A stretch of DNA of 64,000 bases from contig NZ_JAFCLZ010000025.1 of assembly GCF_018130165.1 (NCBI RefSeq), forward strand, positions 60,276-124,275, in the 5' to 3' direction. This DNA comes from Bradyrhizobium sp. JYMT SZCCT0180. Its GTDB lineage: Bacteria; Pseudomonadota; Alphaproteobacteria; Rhizobiales; Xanthobacteraceae. The first letter of the stretch is position 1. Every line of letters begins with the position of its first letter. The notes under the pieces are model-generated. The model was not told the origin of the DNA. It saw only the letters and a list, made by a program, of their open reading frames with translations, and did no database searches. Of the stretch, positions 17,370 through 24,637 are shown one piece after another. The position numbers and the translations under genes are program-made.

Positions 17370-18602
17370 ATGACCCAATCCACCGTCACACCCTCGCAAG
17401 TCCGCACCGCGCTTCTGCTGCGCGACGAAATCGCGTTGCTCGATCTGCGGCACGAGGCGGCTTTCGCCACCGGCCATCCGCTGTTTGCCGCCAACATGGC
17501 GGCCGGCCGCATCGTGCTCGAAGCCGAGATACGGCTGCCGCGCAAGGACGTGCCGGTCGTGGTTTATGACTCGGGCGAAGGCCTCATTACGCAGGCGGTC
17601 GATCAGTTCAAAACGCTGGGATACACCAACGTCCGCGCGCTCGAAGGCGGGCTGCAAGGCTGGCAGGCGGCGGGCTATGAGCTGTTTCAGGACGTCAACT
17701 CCTACGCCAAGGCGTTCGGCGAACTGGTGGAGCATCGCCGCCACACGCCGTCGCTGGCGGCGGAAGAGGTGGCAAGCCTGATTGCGCGCAAGGCCAATAT
17801 CCGGATTCTCGACGTTCGCCGCTTCGATGAATACGCGACCATGAACATCCCGGGCTCGATCAGCGTGCCCGGGGGCGAACTGGTGCTGCGCGCCGGCGAG
17901 GCGGCGCCGGATCCGGAAACCACCATCATCGTCAATTGCGCCGGCCGCACCCGCTCGATCATCGGCACCCAGTCGCTGATCAATGCCGGCGTCGCCAACA
18001 AAGTGGTGGCGCTGCGCAACGGCACCATCGGCTGGACGTTGGCAAAGCAGGATCTCGAACACGGCTCTGGCCGTCGTGGTGCCATCGGCGCTTCCGAGAA
18101 TGCAAAAGCCAATGCGCGCGATGTCGCGTATCGCGCCGGCGTGCGGCGTGTCGGCCCGGAAGAGACGCGGGCGCTTCAGGCGCAGACCAGCCGCACACTC
18201 TATCGTTTCGACGTCCGCGGCGCCGAGGAATATGCCGCCGGTCACCTCCCGGGCTTCCGCCATTATGCCGGTGGGCAGCTGGTGCAGGAGATCGACATGG
18301 CAGCGCCGGTGCGCGGCGCGCGGATTCTTCTGTCAGATAATCTCGGCGCCCGCGCCGACATGACCGCGTCCTGGCTCGCGCAGATGGGATGGGAAACCTA
18401 CGTGCTCGATGGCGGCTATGACGGCGCGCTGGAAGTCGGCCCGCCCGTGGTCCTGCCAAAGCCCGATCCGTCGCACCGCTACCGGCGTCCCTATGAGGGC
18501 ACCGATGTCTCGACCGCTGCAATGCAGGCCTACCTCGACTGGGAATATGGCCTGGTCGACCAGCTCCGGCGCGACGCCAGCCATGGCTTCTTCGTGATTT
18601 GA
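17370..18602 (+). CDS. Three-domain rhodanese-like sulfurtransferase
   Basis: Protein of 410 residues with three tandem rhodanese folds (about 1-105, 125-235 and 265-365). Each shows a DLR/DVR strand and an active-site loop. Only the middle domain keeps the sulfur-carrying cysteine (Cys190 in VNCAGRTRS). The equivalent positions are Asp67 (VVYDSGEG) in the first and Asp323 (LLSDNLGARAD) in the third. It probably moves sulfane sulfur through domain 2, with the outer domains structural or regulatory. It is separate from the next gene by about 100 bp. Confidence 0.87.
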   Translation: MTQSTVTPSQVRTALLLRDEIALLDLRHEAAFATGHPLFAANMAAGRIVLEAEIRLPRKDVPVVVYDSGEGLITQAVDQFKTLGYTNVRALEGGLQGWQAAGYELFQDVNSYAKAFGELVEHRRHTPSLAAEEVASLIARKANIRILDVRRFDEYATMNIPGSISVPGGELVLRAGEAAPDPETTIIVNCAGRTRSIIGTQSLINAGVANKVVALRNGTIGWTLAKQDLEHGSGRRGAIGASENAKANARDVAYRAGVRRVGPEETRALQAQTSRTLYRFDVRGAEEYAAGHLPGFRHYAGGQLVQEIDMAAPVRGARILLSDNLGARADMTASWLAQMGWETYVLDGGYDGALEVGPPVVLPKPDPSHRYRRPYEGTDVSTAAMQAYLDWEYGLVDQLRRDASHGFFVI

Positions 18603-18700
18603 ATGGCTACCTCGCAATTTGATGCCGAAGGCGGCGGCACGGTCGTTGTCGGCGTGATAGTCTTGGCTTTGTTGGGCGCCGCGAGGTGAGTCGAAGGGCA

Positions 18701-19501
18701 ATGCGAGACAAAAAGGACATCGTGGAAAACTGGCTGCCGCGTTACACCGGCACACAGCTTTCCGAATTCGGGGACTATGTGCTCCTGACCAATTTCGACA
18801 ATTACGTCGAATGGTTCGCCGCAGGGAACGGGGTTCCGGTCAACGGCATCGACCGGCCGATGCCCAACGCGACGGCCGACGGCATCACGCTGATCAACTT
18901 CGGCATGGGAAGCCCGAACGCCGCGACCGTGATGGATCTGCTCAGCGCCATCGCGCCAAAGGCCGTGTTGTTTCTCGGCAAGTGCGGCGGGTTGAAGCGC
19001 AAAAACCAGATCGGCGATTTGATTCTGCCGATCGCCGCCATCCGCGGCGAGGGGACGTCGAATGATTATCTGCCGCCGGAGGTTCCCGCGCTTCCTGCGT
19101 TCGAGTTGCAGCGCGCGGTGTCGACGATGATCCGCGATCTCGGTCGCGACTACTGGACCGGCACCGTATACACCACCAATCGCCGCGTCTGGGAACACGA
19201 TGATCGCTTCAAGGAAATCCTGCGCCGCACGCGAAGCATGGCGATCGACATGGAGACGGCAACGATTTTCGCGGCAGGATTCGCCAACCATATTTCGACC
19301 GGCGCGCTGCTTCTCGTGTCCGATCAGCCGATGATCCCCGAGGGCGTCAAGACCGAAGCGTCGGACCGGACGGTGACCGAGAACTATGTCGAGATCCACA
19401 TCAGGATCGGGATCGAGGCCCTGAAGCTGGTGCGCCGCCGGGGCCGCAGCGTCAAGCATCTGCGCTTCGAGGACGATTTCGACCGGGGGATCGAGACGTA
19501 A
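18701..19501 (+). CDS. AMP nucleosidase-like phosphorylase-fold protein
   Basis: Protein of 266 residues with the nucleoside phosphorylase/AMP nucleosidase fold. Diagnostic segments are LFLGKCGGLK, the purine-site motif AIDMETATIFAAGF, and LLLVSDQPM. It is of the short form and lacks the extra N-terminal domain of enterobacterial Amn. AMP nucleosidase would split AMP into adenine and ribose 5-phosphate; another N-glycosidic substrate is possible. The ATG at 18701 follows GAAGGG; a GTG at 18686 is an alternative start. Confidence 0.82.
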   Translation: MRDKKDIVENWLPRYTGTQLSEFGDYVLLTNFDNYVEWFAAGNGVPVNGIDRPMPNATADGITLINFGMGSPNAATVMDLLSAIAPKAVLFLGKCGGLKRKNQIGDLILPIAAIRGEGTSNDYLPPEVPALPAFELQRAVSTMIRDLGRDYWTGTVYTTNRRVWEHDDRFKEILRRTRSMAIDMETATIFAAGFANHISTGALLLVSDQPMIPEGVKTEASDRTVTENYVEIHIRIGIEALKLVRRRGRSVKHLRFEDDFDRGIET

Positions 19502-19541
19502 GGCAGGTAACGCTGCCCAAGCACGACCTACCCTACGAATA

Positions 19542-20885
19542 TTATCCGGAGCGCAGCCAGCTTTCAGCCGTCAGCTTTTCAAGCTCGGAAAAATACCGGG
19601 CCGTGAAATCGCGGTCGGACTGCTGCTCGGGCCGCCGTGCCTGCGAACCCACGTCGCGCAGCTGCTCGTTGAGGTGAACGGCTAGGACCGAGGCGATCGC
19701 ATGGATCGCGTCGTGACGATCGAGTCCCTCGGCGATCAGCCGCAGCAGGGTGCCGCGTACCGGCCATCGATCTCCTTCCGCGATCTGGTTTTCAACGACC
19801 ACGTGCATGGCCGCATGCGCTGCTGCGCGCTCCACCTTGATACCCTTGCGCCGGTGGTAGCGTTCGACCACGTCAATACGCAGTTGCTCGTCGGTCGCGA
19901 GCCAGTCGTCCGGATCAGGATAGACCAGCGGATCGTAGTCTCGGATCCGGTCTGCGGTGCCGTCGAATTCATACACCTCGTCGATGTCGACAGGATCGCT
20001 GCTTGGCGCGATCTGCGGCGTTTCGGCTTTGCCGATACAGCACTTCTTGAATTTCTTGCCGCTGCCACAAGGGCAGGGGTCGTTGCGGCCGACATTGCGG
20101 AGCGGGTTGTGCGCCGGCGTTATCGGCCACGGATCGAGGCTCGGGTCGTCAGCGATCTGATCCTGATATTCCTGCGGATTGACCATCTCCCAGCCCGATA
20201 ATTCCTCGATGACGTCGCCGAACGGCTCGTACTCCTTGCGCCGCCATGGCGGAAGCGGGCCGCCGGCGCAGGCCTCCTTCAAATCATCCTCGAAATCCTT
20301 CAAATCCTTCAGCATCGGGTCATTGAAGCCGAGCCGGAATATCTTGCGCACCAGGGGCTCGAGCTCGACCAGCCCCAGCACAGCGATCGTGCCCTGCCAG
20401 CCGTCCCACACGGCACACACATCCCGAGGCTGCAAATCGTCGAAGGCCGACCGCAAGAAATCGGCGACCGCAGCCCGGTCGAGTTCGCCGCGAAAAACGA
20501 GTATCACGAGGGCGTCGAGGGCACTCCAGCGCACGAACTCATCCGCCTTGGGATCTCGAATGATGTCGTAGATCGGACCTGGATCGCCATCGAAAACACT
20601 TGCCAGTACCTTGTGGCTGGTCGCAGTTGTGGCGTCGCCGAGAATCAATTCGACGTCCGGCCGGCGCAAAAAGCGCGCGATCGTGCGATACGCTGATTTC
20701 TCCCGCCACTGGCCAAGAAGATGGAACGCGATGAAGAGGCCATTCTCCTCGACGTCGCTTTTCGGCTCACATCTATCGATGGCGTCCAGCAGCAGCGGCG
20801 CCACGATCGTCCGATCGGCGGTTGCGGTGCGGATCGCCTCGGTCGGCAGGCCCTCGCCGGAACCCAGTTGCTCAAGGATCTGCAC
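19542..20885 (-). CDS. DUF1186-type protein with SEC-C zinc motif
   Basis: Protein of 447 residues. The N-terminal 240 residues are helical and repeat-like, matching the DUF1186 pattern (LLLDAIDRCE, GLFIAFHLLGQW, WSALDALVILVF). A SEC-C motif follows at about 267-283 (GRNDPCPCGSGKKFKKCC; Cys271, 273, 282, 283), which binds zinc as in SecA. A C-terminal helical region of about 150 residues ends the protein. Function is unknown; roles in chaperoning or nucleic-acid contact are suggested for relatives. The start is GTG at 20885. Confidence 0.8.
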   Translation of the reverse strand: MQILEQLGSGEGLPTEAIRTATADRTIVAPLLLDAIDRCEPKSDVEENGLFIAFHLLGQWREKSAYRTIARFLRRPDVELILGDATTATSHKVLASVFDGDPGPIYDIIRDPKADEFVRWSALDALVILVFRGELDRAAVADFLRSAFDDLQPRDVCAVWDGWQGTIAVLGLVELEPLVRKIFRLGFNDPMLKDLKDFEDDLKEACAGGPLPPWRRKEYEPFGDVIEELSGWEMVNPQEYQDQIADDPSLDPWPITPAHNPLRNVGRNDPCPCGSGKKFKKCCIGKAETPQIAPSSDPVDIDEVYEFDGTADRIRDYDPLVYPDPDDWLATDEQLRIDVVERYHRRKGIKVERAAAHAAMHVVVENQIAEGDRWPVRGTLLRLIAEGLDRHDAIHAIASVLAVHLNEQLRDVGSQARRPEQQSDRDFTARYFSELEKLTAESWLRSG

Positions 20886-20938
20886 GGAACGGTCTCGCTT
20901 GTGTATCCAAACGTCAGGGCAAGTTTGCAGCCTCTTAA

Positions 20939-20967
20939 ATTATAGCCATCAGGAATACCGGCAGTAA
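20939..20967 (-). promoter_or_regulatory. Candidate promoter of the SEC-C gene
   Basis: On the minus strand a perfect TATAAT (20939-20944) lies 17 bp from TTACTG (20962-20967). The predicted start is about 45 bp before the GTG at 20885. The -10 is strong and the -35 weak. Confidence 0.45.
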
Positions 20968-21028
20968 ACGACGCATTGCCACTCGTCGGGGTTCGGACGC
21001 CAGTTCCGGCGGATGCCGTCGCTGAGCG

Positions 21029-22732
21029 TTAGCGCCACGCCAGAAGTATCGCGACCAGGATGACGAGGCTCGCCGACAATACTTTCCAGAACACCAGCGG
21101 GTTGCGCTCATAGAGCGCTCGCCGCTTTTCGGCGGCGGGTTTGGCCCACATCGCGCCGTTTTCCAGCTCGTGGGCAAATTCGATGACGTCGCCGAAGCGT
21201 TGGGTGGGGTCGACGGCGAGCGCCTTGCCGATCACAGCATCGAGCCAGGCCGGCAGATCGGGACGGTAACGCGACAGCGAAACCGGCTTGCCGAAGCGTG
21301 GCCGCGAAAACGGTTCGATCTCGCCATAAGGGTAAGCGATGCTGAACATTCGGTAGACGGTCACGCCGAGCGCATAGAGATCGGAAAATTCGTCACCCGC
21401 GCGGCCGCTGAAGAGTTCGGGCGCCATGTAACTCGCGGTGCCCGGAATGTCCTGCGCCGGGAAATCCTCGAGCAGCGGCACGCGGGCGACGCCGAGATCG
21501 ACCAGCCGCAATCCGCCGGCCGCCAGCAGGATGACGTTGTCAGGCTTGATGTCGCGATGGATGATGCCCGCACGATGCAAGGTCGCGATCGCGCGTGACA
21601 GCTTGGTCGCGATCCCGATGCCTTCGGTCAGCGAGAGCTGCGGCGAGCGGTTCAGCCGCTGCTCGAGCGTTTCGCCCTCGTACAGCGGCATCACCGAATA
21701 GAGCCGCGTCTGGCGCCCGGCGGGAACCTCGATGATCTCGCCGATCCACAGGCTTCTGACGCGGGCCGCCACCCATGCTTCGCGCACAAAGGCGAGACGA
21801 TATGAACCTTCGCTGGCGACGCGCGGGTGCGGAAATTTCAGCACCAGCTTGCGGTTCTGCCGCTTGTCGGTGGCGACGAACAGCCGGCTATAACGGCCGT
21901 CGGACAGCACCTCCTGCAGCACGAAATCGTCGATGGTCTCGCCGGACGACGGCAGTTCCAGGATGGGAAGGGTTTCGATGGCGTGGGTGAGTTCGTTGCG
22001 GTCGGCCGGCGGCAGGTCGATGACGTCGAGCACCAACGCGGTCATGTTGTCGCTGCTGCCGGCGGCCAGCGCCGTGTCCACCAGCTTGCGCGCGGTTTCC
22101 TCAGGCGAAGCGCGCTCGTCGAGCAGTACCTGCAGGCGGCCGTCGTCGAGGACGCCGTGAATGCCGTCGCTGCAGATCAGCAACCGGTCGTGTTGCCGCA
22201 GCCCGACCGCGGTATGGTCGACGCGCGCGAAATCCTCGAAGCCGATGGCACGGTTGAGCACGTGTGCGAGGTCGCCGCGTCCAGCGACGTGATCCTTGGT
22301 CAGCCGCTCCAGACGGCCTTCGCTCAAACGGTAGGCGCGCGTGTCGCCGATGTGAACGATGTGACAGGTGCGCCGCGACAGGATGATCGATGAGAACGCG
22401 CAGCTCATGCCGCTGAGCCTGGAATCGACGCGGCCCTGCGCATGGATCCAGCTGTTGGCGGCCTCCAGCGCCCGCGAGGCGATGCGCCGAACGCCCAGCG
22501 TTTCGGGAAGCGAATAATAGGCGTCGAGAAAACAACGCACGGTCAGTTCGGCGGCTTCCCGTCCGCCCTTGTGGCCTCCGACGCCATCCGCCACCGCGGC
22601 AACGATGTCGCGGTTGAATGTGCCGGTCTGACCGAGGCAGGCCGCGACGTAGTCTTCGTTGGTCGCCCGCTTGCCGGTCTCGCTGACGAAACCGACGCGA
22701 ACCTGAAGATTCCTCTGCGATCCGATCGTCAC
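21029..22732 (-). CDS. PP2C phosphatase-Ser/Thr kinase fusion, membrane-anchored
   Basis: Protein of 567 residues. The N-terminal PP2C phosphatase (about 10-245) has metal-site motifs TNEDYV, ADGVGGHKGG, ICSDGIHG and SSDNMTAL. The C-terminal Hanks-type kinase (about 268-520) has LVLKFPHP, the catalytic loop HRDIKPDN, DLGVA in place of DFG, and APE. One membrane segment closes the protein (VFWKVLSASLVILVAILLAW). It lies 136 bp downstream of narK on the same strand, so it may adjust nitrate uptake or reduction by reversible phosphorylation. Such fusions occur beside nitrate assimilation genes in other proteobacteria. The start is GTG at 22732. Confidence 0.9.
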   Translation of the reverse strand: MTIGSQRNLQVRVGFVSETGKRATNEDYVAACLGQTGTFNRDIVAAVADGVGGHKGGREAAELTVRCFLDAYYSLPETLGVRRIASRALEAANSWIHAQGRVDSRLSGMSCAFSSIILSRRTCHIVHIGDTRAYRLSEGRLERLTKDHVAGRGDLAHVLNRAIGFEDFARVDHTAVGLRQHDRLLICSDGIHGVLDDGRLQVLLDERASPEETARKLVDTALAAGSSDNMTALVLDVIDLPPADRNELTHAIETLPILELPSSGETIDDFVLQEVLSDGRYSRLFVATDKRQNRKLVLKFPHPRVASEGSYRLAFVREAWVAARVRSLWIGEIIEVPAGRQTRLYSVMPLYEGETLEQRLNRSPQLSLTEGIGIATKLSRAIATLHRAGIIHRDIKPDNVILLAAGGLRLVDLGVARVPLLEDFPAQDIPGTASYMAPELFSGRAGDEFSDLYALGVTVYRMFSIAYPYGEIEPFSRPRFGKPVSLSRYRPDLPAWLDAVIGKALAVDPTQRFGDVIEFAHELENGAMWAKPAAEKRRALYERNPLVFWKVLSASLVILVAILLAWR

Positions 22733-22806
22733 GTCAGCGACCTGCCGAGCAGCACGGCGCGATGAGATTGACTCGAATCGTCATCGCGTTAGCTCCTTCT
22801 TTTTAA

Positions 22807-22851
22807 GCATGATTCTTACGGAAAACCGCGCCTCACTTTTCCGGATCATGC
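22807..22851. repeat. REP-like palindrome between narK and the kinase gene
   Basis: An imperfect palindrome of 45 bp with ends gcatgatt and gatcatgc and inner arms ggaaaa/ttttcc. It matches the GCATGATCCGGAAAA type dispersed in rhizobial genomes. In RNA it would form a hairpin between narK and the downstream kinase gene, which may affect relative expression. Confidence 0.7.
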
Positions 22852-22868
22852 TCTGGAAGCGCGCGTCG

Positions 22869-24128
22869 TCAGACCCGCGCCCCCGAAACCGCGCCCCAAG
22901 TGGTGCGCCAGCGGACCTTGACCATGGCAAGTCCGATAAAGCCAAGCAATGCCAGCGCCCCGAAAAACAGGAAGCCGGCCCCGAAGCCGCCGGTTGCGGC
23001 CTTGGCGGTGCCGAGCGCCTGGGCCAGGAAAAAGCCGCCGACGCCTCCGGCGCAACCGACCAGGCCGGTCATCAGGCCGATGTCCTGCCGGAAGCGGAGC
23101 GGGATGAGTTGAAACACCGCGCCGTTTCCCATGCCGAGTGCCAGCGTGCCGATCGAGAACAGCAGCACCGACATCCATGCGATGCGCGGCATCTGCAGCA
23201 GCGACCAGCCCGCCGCTGATGGCGCCGCCGGTCCTTCCGGCATGAAGGCGATGACGAGATAAGCCGCGATGACAACCGCGAACAGCACCGACAGCGAGCG
23301 GATGCCGCCGATGCGGTCGGCAATCAGCCCGCCGACCGGGCGGAAGCCGGAGCCAAACGCGACGATCAGCGAGACCAGCAGACCTGCCGCGACGCCGGAG
23401 ACGTGATACTGCACGGTGAAATACAGCGGCAGCGCGTTGGCGAGGCCGACGAAGCCGCCGAAAGTGATGAAGTAGAAGAACATGAACCAGCGGCTATCAG
23501 GGTCGCGCAGCAGCGTGGTATAGGCCTTCAGCGAGATCGGCTTGCGCTCGCCCGGCGCATCCTTGGCCGCAAAGACGTAGTATGCGAGCACCAGCACCAT
23601 CGGAATCAGCAGGAAACCGAACACGGCCTGCCAGCCGAAATGCTCGGCGATCGTCGGTGCGAGCATCGTATCGATGACGACGCCCATATTGCCGGCGCCT
23701 GCGATGCCCATCACCACGCCCTGATATTGCGGCGGGTACCAGCGGCTCGCCTGCGGCAGGGCGACGGCAAAGGACGCGCCGCCAATGCCGAGCACCAGGC
23801 CGAAGATGATGATCGCAAGCTTGCTGTCGAGCCCGTACCGCCATACCCAGGCCGTTGCCGCGGTGACGATGAGCTGCGCGATAATGCCGGTTCGCTTGGC
23901 GCCGATGATGTCGGCCAGGATGCCCATCGGGACGCGCAGCAGCGCGCCGGCCAGAACCGGGATGGCCACGAGCGTAAACTTCTCGCTGACCGCAAGGTTC
24001 ATGTCGTGCGCGATGTAGACCATCAGCGGGCCGAGCGCGACCCAGGCCATGAAACTGATGTCGAAGTAAAGAAACGCAGCCAGCAGCGTCGGCCAATGGC
24101 CAGCCTTCTTGAACTCAGCAAACTTCAT
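22869..24128 (-). CDS. narK: NarK-type nitrate/nitrite transporter (MFS)
   Basis: Major facilitator of 419 residues with about 12 membrane helices. Nitrate/nitrite porter signatures are LRVPMGILADIIGAKRTG, the glycine-rich LGIGGASFAVALPQASRWYP and AGAGNMGVVID, and RPVGGLIADRIGG in the second half. It brings nitrate in for the assimilatory reductase or exports nitrite. It is divergent from nirB, and a textbook sigma-54 promoter lies 129-144 bp before its ATG. Confidence 0.92.
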   Translation of the reverse strand: MKFAEFKKAGHWPTLLAAFLYFDISFMAWVALGPLMVYIAHDMNLAVSEKFTLVAIPVLAGALLRVPMGILADIIGAKRTGIIAQLIVTAATAWVWRYGLDSKLAIIIFGLVLGIGGASFAVALPQASRWYPPQYQGVVMGIAGAGNMGVVIDTMLAPTIAEHFGWQAVFGFLLIPMVLVLAYYVFAAKDAPGERKPISLKAYTTLLRDPDSRWFMFFYFITFGGFVGLANALPLYFTVQYHVSGVAAGLLVSLIVAFGSGFRPVGGLIADRIGGIRSLSVLFAVVIAAYLVIAFMPEGPAAPSAAGWSLLQMPRIAWMSVLLFSIGTLALGMGNGAVFQLIPLRFRQDIGLMTGLVGCAGGVGGFFLAQALGTAKAATGGFGAGFLFFGALALLGFIGLAMVKVRWRTTWGAVSGARV

Positions 24129-24256
24129 TGCGACAGCCTCGCGATCATGCGGCCGAGCATGCGCACAGGTGCGGCAGGTCTCGGCACATCTGATGGAATG
24201 TGGTGAAAGCGAGAGCCGTACTCGTCATTGAGACGGTCTCGATTGGTTCTAAAGGC

Positions 24257-24272
24257 AGCAATAACCGTGCCA
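24257..24272 (-). promoter_or_regulatory. Sigma-54 promoter of narK
   Basis: On the minus strand TGGCAC (24267-24272), 5 bp, then TTGCT (24257-24261): a full match to the -24/-12 RpoN consensus TGGCAC-N5-TTGCW. Transcription would start near 24245, giving a leader of about 115 nt to narK. NtrC control of nitrate assimilation is known in related bacteria; NtrC sites were not identified here. Confidence 0.75.
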
Positions 24273-24319
24273 TTCGATTGCGAGCGGCACTTTGCCTTTA
24301 ATCGCAACGCGTTGACCGC

Positions 24320-24370
24320 TATTCCACCGCCAGGGAATAAGACCCGGTCTGCTGCCGCGGGCAGCAAACC
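24320..24370 (+). promoter_or_regulatory. Two hairpins before a terminator in the nirB upstream region
   Basis: Hairpin 1 is TATTCC (24320-24325) with GGAATA (24334-24339), loop ACCGCCAG. Hairpin 2 is TGCTGCC (24350-24356) with GGCAGCA (24360-24366), loop GCG, and can extend by GGT/ACC to 24346-24370. They come just before an intrinsic terminator. This layout is like leaders controlled by ANTAR-type antiterminators (NasR/NasT), in which loop A1 and G4 bases matter; hairpin 1 has A and G at loop positions 1 and 4. The link to NasT is inference. Confidence 0.45.
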
Positions 24371-24403
24371 GCGCCACTGAAACGCGCAGGGTGGTGCTTT
24401 TTT
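24371..24403 (+). terminator. Intrinsic terminator/attenuator upstream of nirB
   Basis: GCGCCAC (24371-24377) pairs with GTGGTGC (24391-24397; one G-U pair), followed directly by six T residues (24398-24403). An alternative stem, GCGC (24371-24374) with GCGC (24384-24387), would use the same left arm and prevent the terminator. No gene ends here on the plus strand, so it most likely attenuates a transcript heading to nirB. Confidence 0.6.
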
Positions 24404-24482
24404 GTGCGGTGCGCACAAACGCCTGAATTCGCGGCGGCCGATAAAGCTATTGATATCGCTGGCGGAATCGCTGTGCCCGAGT

Positions 24483-24498
24483 TGGCACGCGTTTTGTA
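24483..24498 (+). promoter_or_regulatory. Candidate sigma-54 promoter of nirB
   Basis: TGGCAC (24483-24488), 5 bp, then TTGTA (24494-24498), preceded by T. It matches the RpoN consensus at all but one key position (GT instead of GC at -12). It lies 140 bp before the nirB ATG and downstream of the terminator, so it would bypass the attenuator. Confidence 0.5.
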
Positions 24499-24637
24499 TT
24501 CAAGCAGATATCGATCGTCATTGATGATGGTCAGCTGCCCGCGGATGGGCTCCTCAAAACTCCCAACCACTAATTCAACCGATCGACGGCGCATGTCGCG
24601 TCGACGCGCGGTGTCGTCGGAATGCGAAAGGCAGATC

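Noticed and set aside
24280..24300. A third sigma-54-like site (GGCAC near 24287) on the plus strand
   Set aside because: The -12 element is missing at the required spacing.
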